Part shown: positions 1 through 9,956 of the stretch, in pieces
Layout of the letters: the number at the start of each line of letters is the position of its first letter
How positions within the stretch are numbered: the first letter of the stretch is position 1
From: Lampris incognitus
Taxonomy: Eukaryota; Chordata; Actinopteri; Lampriformes; Lampridae
NCBI RefSeq assembly: GCF_029633865.1
Contig: NC_079212.1
Coordinates: 82,800,672 to 82,864,671, forward strand
Length of the DNA stretch: 64,000 nt
Direction of reading: 5' to 3'
Position numbers and translations under genes: made by a program
Notes under the pieces: generated by a model
What the model was told of the DNA's origin: nothing
What the model saw: only the letters and a program-made list of their open reading frames with translations
Database searches by the model: none

Positions 1-1437
1 ACTGCGTGAGGAAAGCTTGGCTTTTTTGCCAATGAAAGGGACAACAAGAGGAGAGGATTTATTCATGTCTTTCATGGAGTTTGCTAAAGAAAAAAAACTA
101 CCGATGGATAAACTTATTTCTGTCTGTACTGATGGTGCACCCTGTATGTTGGGGAAGAACAAAGGATTTGTAGCGCTTCTCCGTGAACATGAAAAGAGAG
201 CCATCCTAAGTTTTCATTGCATCCTGCACCAGGAGGCGCTTTGCGCTCAGACGTGTGGCCAGGAGCTTGGCGAGGTGATGTCTCTGGTCATTCGAGTGGT
301 CAACTTTATTGTTGCCCGAGCTTTAAATGATCGCCAGTTTAAAGCTCTGTTAGAAGAAGTTGGGAATCATTATCCCGGTCTGCTTTTACACAGCAACGTG
401 CGTTGGTTGTCAAGGGGGAAGGTGCTCAGCCGTTTTGCAGCTTGCCTGAGTGAAATCCGGACTTTTCTTGAAATGAAAGGCGTCAAGCATCCTGAGCTAG
501 ACAACACTGACTGGCTCCTGCAGTTTCACTATCTCGTGGACATAACTGGCCATCTGAACCAGCTCAATGTGAAAATGCAAGGTATTGGAAATACAATCTC
601 ATCCCTTCAACAAGCAGTGTTTGCATTTGAAAGCAAGCTGGAAGTCTTTCTCAGGGACATTGAAACAGGTCGTCTTCTGCACTTTGAAAGACTGCAACAA
701 TTTAGAGATGCATGTTTAGCAAGTGACTCCACTCAACATCTGGATCTCCAGCAGCTAGCTGGCTTTACGTTCAATCTCCTGCAGTCATTCAAAGCACGTT
801 TTGGAGAATTTCGTGCGCGCACTGGTCTTTTCAAGTTCATCACTCATCCACATGAGTGTGCAGTGGACAAAATCGACCTGACATGCATCCCCGGGGTCTC
901 TATCGGAGACTTTGAGCTGGAAGTTGCTGACCTGAAGGCATCAGACATGTGGATGAGTAAGTTCAAGTCACTTAATGGAGAGTTGGAAAGTCTTGCGCGA
1001 CAGCGAGCAGAGCTGGCGAGGGAACACAAGTGGACAGAAATTAAAAATCTTCAACCTGAAGACCAGCTGATTCTTAAAACTTGGAACGAGCTTCCTGTGA
1101 CATACCACACAATGCAGCGTGTGAGTATTGCCGTATTGACCATGTTTGGCTCTACATATGCATGTGAACAGTCTTTCTCGCATATGAGGAACATTAAGAC
1201 CAACCTACGCTCACGTTTAACTGATGGAAGCCTCAACGCCTGCATGAAGCTCAACCTCACCACGTATGAACCAGACTACAAGGCCATCAGCAAAACCATG
1301 CAGCACCAGAAGTCGCATTAAAAGTAAGACATATTTAATTTATTATACGTTAAAAATACTATATGGCTCTCAATGAAATATATTTAGAAATATTTGGCTT
1401 TTATGGCTCTCCCAGTCAAAAAGGTTCCCGACCCCTG
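1..1437 (+). mobile_element. hAT DNA transposon, right part
   Basis: The element runs from the left edge to a terminus at 1422-1437 reading aaggttcccgacccctg, the complement of the CAGGGGTCGGGAACC end typical of hAT elements. The next eight bases, gtgtagag at 1438-1445, are the probable target duplication. They match the nTCTAGAn-like preference of hATs and restore the Copia reading frame that follows. The left end is outside the window. Confidence 0.8.
2..1321 (+). CDS. hAT-type transposase (ZBED5/GTF2IRD2-like), 5' partial
   Basis: The frame is open from the window edge to a TAA at 1319-1321, about 440 residues, so the N-terminal BED-finger part lies outside the window. The protein resembles the catalytic part of hAT transposases of the ZBED5/FAM200/GTF2IRD2/SCAND3 group. 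An RNase-H-like region near the start has the motif CTDGAPCMLG, then HCILHQEALC and NVRWLSRGKVL. The C-terminal hAT dimerisation block contains YACEQSFSHMRNIKTN followed by RSRLTD. This enzyme family cuts and pastes DNA at short inverted ends. A typical hAT terminus follows 116 bp after the stop, so I read this as the transposase of that element rather than a host gene. No frameshift or internal stop is visible. The copy could be active or recently active if its 5' half is intact. Confidence 0.85.
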   Translation: MREESLAFLPMKGTTRGEDLFMSFMEFAKEKKLPMDKLISVCTDGAPCMLGKNKGFVALLREHEKRAILSFHCILHQEALCAQTCGQELGEVMSLVIRVVNFIVARALNDRQFKALLEEVGNHYPGLLLHSNVRWLSRGKVLSRFAACLSEIRTFLEMKGVKHPELDNTDWLLQFHYLVDITGHLNQLNVKMQGIGNTISSLQQAVFAFESKLEVFLRDIETGRLLHFERLQQFRDACLASDSTQHLDLQQLAGFTFNLLQSFKARFGEFRARTGLFKFITHPHECAVDKIDLTCIPGVSIGDFELEVADLKASDMWMSKFKSLNGELESLARQRAELAREHKWTEIKNLQPEDQLILKTWNELPVTYHTMQRVSIAVLTMFGSTYACEQSFSHMRNIKTNLRSRLTDGSLNACMKLNLTTYEPDYKAISKTMQHQKSH

Positions 1438-2136
1438 GTGTAGAGTATGAGGAGACATTTTCTCCTGCTCCTAACTTGACCAGTATTAGCGCGCTGATGC
1501 CAAAAGCAGTGCAGGAAAACCTGATGGATGTCAAAACTGCTTACCTTCATGCACCAATAGATTGCGAGATTTTCATGGAACAACCAGAGGGTTACGAGGT
1601 GAAATCCAGTACAGCACCAAATGAAAAGTTGGTGTATAAGCTAGAAACGTCATTATATGGGTTAAAACAGTCAGGCAGGAACTGGAACAAAATGTTGCAT
1701 GAGTATCTGAACGAAAATTAGTTTTTGCAAAATCCAGCTGATCATTGTGTTTACACAAGGGAAACAGAAAATGAGAAAGTGATAATTATAATATGTGTTG
1801 ATGACTTGATTATTGCTGCCAGTGATGAAAATGCACCGAAGATTGTAAAGGAGATGCTCACAGCAAAATTCAAGATGAAAGACTTTGGGTAAATTGAAAC
1901 ATTTTCTTGGTATCGATTTTGACCAGTGTGATAAATGTGTGAAAATGAAGAGGAATGTGAATAAAAAAATGCTAGAAAGATTTGACATGCAAGATTGTAA
2001 ACCAAGAGCAAAACCCTGTGAACAAAACTTGAACTACACTAATGATGCAGAAATGTTGAGTGATGCCAGAAAATACAGAGAGATAGTAGGTAGCAGATGT
2101 GATGATGAAACCCGTAACAAAATGGAAGTTGGTTAA
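1438..2136 (+). pseudogene. Ty1/Copia reverse transcriptase remnant
   Basis: Translation from the hAT junction gives the start of a Copia reverse transcriptase (VEYEETFSPAPNLTSI), then MDVKTAYLHAPID, MEQPEGYE, LYGLKQSGRNWN and the catalytic box CVDDLIIAA near 1795-1820. A stop at 1719-1721 and a frame change near 1888 break the frame. A last piece in another frame (1885-2136) contains LKHFLGIDFDQ and ARKYREIVGS. The RNase H domain expected next is missing; only about 100 bp separate this piece from the LTR. The N-terminal gag, protease and integrase lie left of the hAT insertion, outside the window. It is a dead copy, split by the hAT. Confidence 0.8.
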
Positions 2137-2240
2137 GTTTGCAGAGTTTATTTTTGGAGAGTAACCATGTAAGTGAAAGGTAACATGATGCGAGGTAGAA
2201 AACCTTACGATGTTTTGTTAAGAAGAGAGCAAATTGGGGG

Positions 2241-2555
2241 TGTTGACATATATGAAATGTGTGCTCTCAAAGTACATCTTTATTTTTGTATTAACACAGG
2301 CAAACTTCATGGGTGCATAGCGGGAACCGTGTGACGATCAATGATAACAGCCAATGAAATGCGCTGAGATTGACATGTGGTCTGTGCGTATATAAAAGTG
2401 CATCTGTCAGTAAAGTCGCTCTTTTTACATTTGACTCCGGTAAGAGCAGAGTTGACTCCCCACTGTGTATTTATTCCTCCGTAAAGTTATCCATTATTTC
2501 GGTCTAGCACTGGGTATAAACGCCAGAATCGCTGTACAATTAAACTCTGACAACA
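2241..2555 (+). repeat. Copia 3' LTR
   Basis: A purine-rich tract (gcaaattggggg) ends at 2240 and is followed by TGTTGACA, the LTR start. The 315-bp LTR ends in CAACA at 2555. It contains a CCAAT box at 2351 and a TATA box (tatataaaag) near 2389-2398, the expected promoter layout. The 5' LTR lies outside the window, so length and identity cannot be cross-checked. Confidence 0.7.
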
Positions 2556-2568
2556 CCATCCAGCTTAC

Positions 2569-2684
2569 TCTTTCTCGTACTTCTCTAGTTTCTCCTGAAA
2601 CTCGGGAGGTGCCCAGATAACAACCAAACACTGAGCTTCCTCAGCTGACCACTGCGCACCCGTGTTATCTGCTGATTCCGCCAT
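2569..2684 (-). CDS. Myb/SANT-like DNA-binding exon (Harbinger accessory type), fragment
   Basis: Read on the minus strand from an ATG at 2684, this exon encodes about 38 residues including AQWSAEEAQCLVVIW. That is the beginning of the trihelix/Myb-SANT domain that Harbinger transposons encode beside their nuclease, and that fish genomes also carry as MSANTD-type genes. The frame reaches a plausible splice donor, GTAAGC (plus-strand 2563-2568). The Copia LTR begins only 8 bp beyond, so Copia appears to have jumped into the intron. The rest of the gene is not recognisable. It could be a transposon gene or a domesticated copy. Confidence 0.55.
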
Positions 2685-2984
2685 TATCTACCGTCAGGGA
2701 TCTCCTCTCTCCTTCCTCTGGACTGTCACACACACACCCATTGATGTCGTCACGGTTCGCGCTGAAAGACCTATTTTTTGGTGCCGGTTAATAACTAGCT
2801 TTTCGGGTTCACAACCAATTTATTTTTGGTCGAAATGCTCTGAACCGTTCAAGAAAGGGTTTGCGAACCAGCACCGAACCCGTTCCCTGTTGGTGGAAGT
2901 GAAACCATGCAGGAAACAGTTCTGTGGAGCCCCTCCCCTTGTCCATGGCTTTCCTCCTGCTTGACGCTTAACCACCAGTCGTCC
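2685..2984. other. Unassigned stretch
   Basis: This 300-bp stretch is short of convincing coding sequence. The part 2780-2890 repeats the words aaccg and gaacc in both orientations, like the subterminal region of a DNA transposon. I cannot name a family, and I see no host exon. Confidence 0.3.
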
Positions 2985-3477
2985 TGGGCCGAAGTGGTGG
3001 TCCGCAGTCACAAGAGAGACTCGGACGGGTCTACCTCACCCCCTCGCCTGTCCACCTGCTATGTGACCCTGTTTGACACTGGTCTACCCGGATGATGTCC
3101 CTGCGGTTCCAAAACGTCCCGATCGAGACCCCACTACCAAAATGGCGCCTGCCGACACTGCAGCTTCCCCACTACTAGTGGGTAGCAGTCTTCATGTGGC
3201 TCGCCATCCCACTGTAAAGCCAAAACAACAGCCCTCATCCCGGGTAATGACCTCCTCTTCCCGTCATAAGATCCTGTGAGAGGCCATGATCAGACACTCC
3301 GGAAGTCTTCCTTGCCCCGAGCCAGTGGGAAAATTCATTGTCAGAGCTGATGTCGCTGCCTCGCAACAACGCTCGACCGCTCGGACACCCCATCCCCAAT
3401 CGGTGATTTCAACATAGCGTGGAACGTGCACGGTACTGCCACAGCCGACGTCTCCTCGCGCCCTTTTAGGACGTGCC
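2985..3477 (+). pseudogene. LINE ORF1-like fragment, left half
   Basis: A frame with one shift near 3090 encodes WAEVVVRSHKRDS, then VPKRPDRDPTTKMAPADT and SSLHVARHPT. This Pro/Ser-rich linker style is that of the ORF1 of fish CR1/L2-like LINEs. The similarity stops at the inverted end of the inserted element at 3478. A matching esterase-like block begins directly on the other side at 6589, so I read the two as halves of one ORF1. The family name is tentative. Confidence 0.4.
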
Positions 3478-3558
3478 GTTACGGAGCGGATAAAAGCACC
3501 AAATTTTGCATGAGGCTTCTCTAGGACCAACTAAAGGATTTTAGGGTAGGAGCCCCAC
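3478..3558 (+). repeat. Left terminal inverted repeat
   Basis: This pairs with 6508-6588. Two blocks of about 20 bp are identical, separated by a diverged spacer. Confidence 0.8.
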
Positions 3559-3959
3559 AAAAATATTGAAAATACCCATACAGAACACAAAAGTTGTTCT
3601 TGTATTCAAAAAAATATATTTTCTGAGTCATAAAGAGGACATTGATGATAAATTGTTATTTATTGCACACAAAAGAAGTTGAAACTGATTTTTAATTGTC
3701 CCCTGATTATTAACCCCCCCCTAATGATGTGTAAAATGGAGTACAAAGACACCTGGTGCCTGTACATCTTTCATATAGCCCTGCACACAATAGGCGGAAA
3801 TTCAAAAAAAGTGAGAAAAATGAACTGTTCATCATGGAAAGTGTTATCTCTTTAATTTTTGTTTTAGATTTTAGCATCAAGTTGTTCAAATATACAAATA
3901 CTGTGTCACTATACATTCAGACCACCAGATGGCGCTACACAAAATAAGCTCAACTGTCA

Positions 3960-4660
3960 AAATGAGTTTCCCTCCATAACTCATCACATATCAGCATTGT
4001 CTCAATGCAACACAGTCTCACACAGCTGCAACCAAACAAGTGAAATTCAGGTAAAAATCATAATAATAATCAATGAAAATGTGCTGTATGTTGCTAAATG
4101 AGCATATGGAAGTAAAGATTATTATCTAAGCTATCTCCATTAAACAGCTAAGGCTAGCACAGAGGTCTGTTTTTCAGCTAGCAACTAGCTAGGGCTTGTC
4201 AAAAATGTTAGCTGGTGCAATCTGGAATAGTTGTGTATCCACCTTAAAAGTTATTTACTTAAATCTAGTTTTGATATATTTATTTGAAGTACATGGCTTT
4301 TGCCAGAATGGCTTTTAATTTGTTCCATTGTTTCTATGACAGTGAAACCTCAACATGATTCTGAACTCTGCCAGAAAGCTATAACTCAGCATGCTTATAA
4401 CGCAGCCTAGAGCCTCACACAGGGCTGAAACAAAACAAGTTCTAATTCAGGTAAATACAATAGCAATTCATTAACAATAAGCAGTATGTTGCAAAACAGC
4501 AAACACTAATTTAATTGCATTACCTTAATCAATTTGTTCCATTATTTGTGTGACAGTTTGTGAGTTCACAACATGAAACTGGACTCTACCAGAGAGCCAT
4601 ATCTCAGCATGATTATAATGCAGAGCTGCAATCAAAAGTGAACACAACTCAGGTAAATCA
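3960..4660 (+). repeat. Repeated exon-like units upstream of the transposon gene
   Basis: Three degenerate units share words such as acagtttgtgag, ctcaacatg, ctcagcatg and agctgcaa, and end in a consensus splice donor (cag/gtaaa). The donors are at 4051, 4451 and 4653. A fourth copy of the opening words begins at 4757 and runs straight into the coding exon at 4780. They look like duplicated 5' exons or promoter units of the transposon gene. Confidence 0.55.
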
Positions 4661-4779
4661 TATAATACTACATAAACAATGTATGTTATTAAGCAGACCA
4701 TAGTAAAAGCTCAGTTTGTTGCACTATCAAGATTAATTGGTTCCAATATTTTGGCAGTGACAGTTTGTGAGGCCTCAAC

Positions 4780-6241
4780 ATGGAATTGAACTGGGATCAC
4801 TGTATCATTTGCCAGAAGGACACCGCTGAACCATTAAGATGTCCCTTGAGACGTGCTGAGAGAAGTGATGAAGATAACTTAGATGCTTACAGTTCCTTTT
4901 TGTCTAATGTAGAGCAATTCCGTGCCATTGATGCTCTTCCAGTGAAACTCTTGTTTGGGGATGATCAAACTTGATCAAGCGATTTTGCATCCCATTCTGC
5001 TTCTTGGCACAAATCTTGCCATCTGAAATTCAACAATTTTAAGCTGGCAAAGAAAAAACGGAAGGGACAACGGAATCCTGAGAAAAAGCTAGAGAAGAGA
5101 CAAAGACTAGATAGTCAAAAGTGCTTCTTCTGTGAGAGTGGCACAGATCAAGGAGCTCTCCATGCAGTGTCAACATTCAATGCTGATGAAACAATCCGAA
5201 CTATGATTACTAAACTAAATGACACTAAGCTTATGCCCAAGATAGTTGGAGGGGATTTGATGGCAATGGAGGCAAAATACCATTTACCATGCCTAGCCAA
5301 ATTGAGGAATCAACATCGAAGTATGACTCGAAAGTCAGGTCAATCTCCTGAAAATAGTGATGAAAAAATGAATGAATCTCGAGCTTTCGTAGAACTGATC
5401 AACTACACTGAGAAATCTGTGGAATCTGGAGTTCTTCTCTTCAAGCTGTCTGAGCTCCACTCACTGTATGTAAATCGCCTCGAGAAGCTGGGGATCAAGA
5501 AACAAGTCAACAAAACCAGGCTCAAGGATCATTTACTTGAACACCTGCCAGAGACACAAGCACAGTATGATGGGAAGAATACACTTCTCATTTTCAATGG
5601 AGGAATGAGAAATATGTTAAAGGAAGCCCTGAACAAATGTAATTTTGATGAAGATGCTTTCATTCTAGCAAAAGCAGCAAAGATAATCAGAAATGACATA
5701 TTCAACCACTCTGGCTTCCACTTCACTGGCTCCTTCCCCTGGTCCCTCTATTCTTTGCCTTGGACCATGTGAACTATTCAAGATGGATGTCTGTCCATAT
5801 CAGGGACATGAAGTCTTTGCCCAGCTCTATAAAGGATGAGTTTGAGAAGAATTCAGATTGACTGTCATCCTGTATGACAAATCCAGCCCTTCGAACTCAA
5901 TTAACCAAAAAAGAAAAGAACTCTTCTGTGAAGAAAATAGAACAATGGAGAAACTACCTCCTACCCAGAATGCACTCCTCCAGCACGTGAAACGGGCAGT
6001 CTACCAAGCAGGCACCTGGACCACCAGTACACAAACCCACCAAGACATTCCTTCTCCAGAGAGCTACGGATGGACCAAGGAATTGGGATCATGGGTGCCA
6101 GTCTGGCTAACAATTCCTGAGGTCTCCAGAGCTTGCAGAGAGCTCATCAGATGCTCATGTAAAGGGGATTGTAGCTCTTGCAAATGCAGCACTGGAAATT
6201 TGGACTGCTCACCTCTTTGCAAATGCAACTGTAACAGATAG
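4780..6241 (+). pseudogene. Cys-rich transposon protein, unassigned family, internally deleted
   Basis: The frame opens at 4780 with WDHCIICQKDTAEPLRCP, a CxxC zinc-binding start, and shows a CFFCESGTDQGALH finger near 5130. It has one in-frame TGA at 4972-4974 and otherwise reads through to 5772. The conserved text then jumps from GFHFTGSFPW directly to RWMSVHIRDM, in a different frame. The middle of the protein, presumably the catalytic part, therefore seems to be deleted. The C-terminal piece (5858-6241) contains KLPPTQNALLQHVKRAVYQ and ends in a Cys cluster, RCSCKGDCSSCKC then CSPLCKCNC, similar in spacing to CXC/tesmin-type domains. I recall similar multi-copy proteins annotated as uncharacterised in fish and cnidarians. 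I do not assign an activity. Confidence 0.6.
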
Positions 6242-6507
6242 ACACAATAAACAGTAACTCGCTTCTTCTACCCCATGTTTTTACATTAAGATGCATGTTC
6301 ATTTGTATTCATCATTGCATTAAATGTGTTGTTGATAATACGTAATGTTTGGGGACTTTATTTCTGTAAAAGTTGGCCAACTTTATCACATTTGGAAGTG
6401 ATTTGATGATTTTATGATGCATATTGTCTGAAAAATACTAGGCGGATTTTCAGATACTTCATTGACATTGACAGTGTTGCAATTTGATATTTTAAATTGA
6501 GATTTTC

Positions 6508-6588
6508 CAGGGGCTCCTACCCTAAAATCCAATAACTGACCCTAAGGAACCATCCTACCAAAAATGGCGCTTTTATCCGCTCCGTAAC
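6508..6588 (-). repeat. Right terminal inverted repeat
   Basis: This is the reverse complement of the left end, starting from the outer base 6588 (GTTACGGAGCGGATAAAAGC). Confidence 0.8.
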
Positions 6589-7030
6589 GATCATTTCACT
6601 AAGCCACCAGACTACCTGGGCCACATTAGTAGTTGGGGATTCCATAATCAGAACCATTTGTTTCTTCAACGAAAGCCACGCACTGTTTCCCCGGAGCCAC
6701 AGTCCCTGATATCCCAGATAAGCTGTCGGGGCTTCTGTGCTCACTCCCATCCTCCACCAATCGAGGGCTCGTTCATGTGGGCACAAAAGATGCAGCTCGT
6801 CAGCAGTCTGAACTGACTAAAAGGATTTTAACGATCTTTTTAGCTTTTTAAGCACTTGTTGAAATCTGTTTTTATTTCCAGTCCTATTCCCACACTGGCC
6901 CATGGAGCAAGGCGTTTCAGCAGAATCGTCAGCCCCCACCTTTGGCTGGGTAGCCGAATGCTAGCATCCTCTCCAGCCAACTGACTCTTTGCATCCCACA
7001 CTTCTTCCCGGAACCTCCATTTCCACCCAT
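6589..7030 (+). pseudogene. LINE ORF1 esterase-like fragment, right half
   Basis: Across several frameshifts the sequence encodes TLVVGDSII near 6630, then blocks resembling a GDSL/SGNH hydrolase with HVGTKDAARQQSELTK near 6775. It later shows text around 6870-6950 like the IPTLA-type conserved segment. The esterase-like domain is known in ORF1 of CR1/L2-type LINEs. Multiple lesions make it a pseudogene. It continues the fragment ending at 3477. Confidence 0.5.
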
Positions 7031-7164
7031 GGAAATTGAGGTATATTAGTACTCAAAATATCGATTTATTGCATTTTAATTCCTGGCTTTAGGTCAACTC
7101 AATGTGAAAGTTGTTAAAGGGGCTGTACTTTTTTTCCCATCCACTGTAGATGTTTGCTGCTTGA

Positions 7165-7250
7165 AAGCTCTGTAGTGATCTGTACCTGTCCAGGGTGCGA
7201 ATAGGCTCGAGCCCCTGTGACCCTGAAATGGATTAAGCAGTTGTCGTGAG
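7165..7250 (+). repeat. SINE/LINE tail fragment
   Basis: The text gtccagggtgcgaataggctcgag and the ctgtgaccctgaaatgg wording match the common fish tail found in full form at 10795-10890. No head is present. Confidence 0.5.
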
Positions 7251-7756
7251 TAAATAATATGATATTCTGTGAGTTTTTTTCTTTAGTTTAATCTTATTTA
7301 TTAGAAATTTATTTTTAAAGGTATAATAGGAGAAAAACTATGTCCAAATACAAATACTGCCAGTATTCATTGCAGACAATCAAACTCCTTATAGATAAAA
7401 ACAGTTGATTAAAAAGGCATTTCTGACAATGTCAGTTGAGATGTAAAAGAAATATTCCAGTTGTTGCCTCTATTTAAAAATCATTGGAGAAAGAGCAGAG
7501 TTCCTCCTTACTGCTGACTGAAAATCTCAGAATTGTCCTCGACAAACCAAATGCAACTGAGAATCATCAACAGCCCTCCGGGGAACCCTTCTTTGGATAA
7601 TCTGCAATGGGAAAAAAACAAAAAACAATAAAAAACAAAGCAAAATCTTGACTGCAGTAAAGACTAGTTAGGATGTTAACACAAAAATAGTTTGTAATAC
7701 ACATACCACTAAAAATATCTATATGCACATTGTGCATACAGATGTGCAAATTTTGT
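7251..7756. other. No feature recognised
   Basis: This is AT-rich sequence without an ORF of interest or a repeat I can name. Confidence 0.3.
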
Positions 7757-8096
7757 TTAAAGGTAGAACGAGTAGGATTTGAGACACATCATTCAAAGTT
7801 GGCCTCTCCTCCCCAGCTCAACGACCCAGTGGGGTGCACCAATTAGGCTTTACTAAGCCTGGGCCTACCTGCTAAGTCGGTCTTTAAGACCAATCTTAAG
7901 AATAGACTACATCAGTTGCACCAACCAAACTTAAGCCTAGTCTTAACTATGCCTGGTTTTAGAGATGCAGGTCCATGTGAATGCCCATGTGACTATGGCT
8001 GTTGCCTAGCAGTGTGTGTTGCCAGCATACATTGTTCACAATCTCTCACTGTCTTGCTAATTTGTAGCTAATCATTTCGAATTTGTGGCAGTGTTA

Positions 8097-8295
8097 TGGA
8101 AGATCACAGAAAGTTTAATCTGGACACAGCGTTTATTGGGAGAAATGTTCATCACTCATCTAAGTGACCTTTTCAGTTTCAAAACTCTTAGATGAGTGAT
8201 GAGAGGTTTCTCTCAGTAAACTTTGTGTCCAGATGAACTGATTCAACTCGCTGTGATTTTCTTACCTGGATTATTGAGCATGCATAAAGACATTA
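8097..8295. repeat. Penelope-associated foldback repeat, short copy
   Basis: Two inverted arms about 85 bp long meet head to head with almost no centre. The left arm carries gaaagtttaatctggacaca and the right arm tgtgtccagatgaactgatt, ending in ggattattgagcatgcat. The same arms occur at 9957-10385 and 20455-21325. Confidence 0.6.
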
Positions 8296-8397
8296 TGGAG
8301 GATCAAAGAAAAAGAAAAGTCAATTTCATGGACATTGAGAGATAAAAAAATTAATAGAGCTGTACAGCCAACTCAAGAAAGCTCTGACTGCCAAGCA

Positions 8398-9740
8398 TCT
8401 CATCTCATCATCAGCCAGTTCTCTGGGGTTGGGTCATGGTGGCAGCAAGCTGAGTAGGGCACTCGAGACGTCCCTCTCCCCAGTAACGCCCTCCAGCTCT
8501 TCCTGGGGGAATCCAAGGTGTTCCCAGGCCAGATTGGAAATGTCCCTACAGTGAGGTCTGGATCCACCCCAGGGTCTCCTTCCAGTTGGACGTGCCTGGA
8601 AAACCTCCAAAGGGAGGCGCCCAGGAGGCATCCTAATCAGATGCCTGAACCACCTCAACTGGCTCCTTTCGACATGAAGGAGCAGCGGCTCTGCTCCGAG
8701 CTCGCTCCTCACCCTATCTGTAAGGCTGAGCCCAGACACCCAATGGAAGAAACTCATTTCAGCCACTTGTATCCGCGATCTCACCCTTTCGGTCACTACC
8801 CAAAGCTCATGACCATAGGTGAGGGTTGGAACAAAGATTGACTGGTAAATTGAGAGCTTTGCCTTCCGTCTCAGCTCCCGCTTCACTACAACAGTCCGGT
8901 ACAACGTCCACATTACTGCTGCTGCTGCACCAATCCGCTTGTCAATCTCCCGCTCCACCCCCCCCCCCTTGTGAACAAGACCCCAAGATACTTGAACGCC
9001 TTCACTTGAGGCACAACTCATCCCCAACCCAGAGGGAGCAATCCACCAATTTCCGGTAGAGAACCATGGCCTCAGACTTGGAGGTGTTGACTCTCACCTC
9101 GGCCATTTCACACTCAGCTGCAAACCACCCCAGTGTGTGCTGGAGATCGCGTTCTGATGAAGCCAACAAAACCACATCATTTATGAAGAGCAGAGATGCA
9201 ATTCTGAGGTCCCCCAAATTGACACACTCCTCATCTTGATTGCGCCTTGAGATCACGTCCATGACTATCACAAACAGAATTGGAGACATGGGACAACCTT
9301 GGCGGAGTCCGACACCCACCGAAAACGTGTTTGACTTTGTGCCGAGAATACGGAAACAGTTCTCACTTTGGTTATACAAGGATCGGATGGCTTGTAGCAA
9401 CTGCCCCGGTACCCCATACTCCCGCAGTACCCCTCAAAGAGTGCCCGGAGTACACAGTCGTAAGCCTTCTCCAAGTCCACAAAACACATGTAGACTGGCT
9501 GGTCAAACTCCCATGCCTCCCTCAGCACTTCCGCAAGGGTAAAGAGTTGGTCCATTGTTCCACAGCCAGGACGGAATCTGCCTTGTTCCTCCTGGATCCG
9601 AGGTTCGACAATCGGTCAGAGCCTCCTTTCCAGCACCCTAGAGTAGACTTTCCCAGGGAGGCTGAGCAGTGTGATGCCCCAATAATTGGAGCACACCTTC
9701 TGGTCCAAGACTGCCAGGCAGGTCAACATAATAACAAATA
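8398..9740 (-). pseudogene. Rex3-like (RTE clade) LINE, 5'-truncated
   Basis: On the minus strand, broken frames encode the middle and end of a non-LTR reverse transcriptase. The text YMCFVDLEKAYDCV is near 9455, VGLRQGCPMSPILF near 9290, and LLFINDVVLLAS near 9190, where the usual A-D-D is altered to I-N-D. The C-terminal block LTYGHELWVVTERVRSRIQ is near 8780, then SQLRWFRHLIRMPPGR. The 3' end finishes in a GATGA-type short repeat (8398-8411), as RTE elements do. Several frameshifts and the changed catalytic box show that it is dead. It was inserted into the Harbinger element. Confidence 0.8.
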
Positions 9741-9956
9741 AGAAGCGGTCGACCTGAAGAGAAATAATGGAGGCCATAAATGATTGTTCAATTATTGTTC
9801 ATTTAGTTGGATAGATGGTTGTGTTGACTAGTCCCTTCTCTACCAGCCCCCACCATGAGTGTTTTATTTTTAAAAAATCAGCAAGACCAACTCGAAATGG
9901 CTACTTGAACCATATTAATGGAACTAAAAGATTCGCTGAAAAAAAATATTTTTTTG
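9741..9956. other. No feature recognised
   Basis: This is a short stretch between the Rex3 copy and the foldback repeat, probably Harbinger interior. Confidence 0.3.

Larger units (their letters stand above)
3478..6588 (+). mobile_element. 3.1-kb DNA transposon with long inverted ends, superfamily unassigned
   Basis: The left end 3478-3558 and right end 6508-6588 are inverted copies of about 80 bp. The outer 20 bases, GTTACGGAGCGGATAAAAGC, are identical, and so is the inner block GGATTTTAGGGTAGGAGCCC; the 35 bases between are diverged. Inside lie three repeated exon-like units and one Cys-rich protein gene on the plus strand (4780-6241). I could not see a clean target duplication at these borders. 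The element interrupts a LINE ORF1. It is an otherwise coherent transposon whose protein I cannot tie to a named transposase superfamily. Confidence 0.7.

Noticed and set aside
3478-3490. Target-site duplication for the 3.1-kb element
   Set aside because: The bases outside the ends (gacgtgcc and gatcattt) do not match, so none is claimed.
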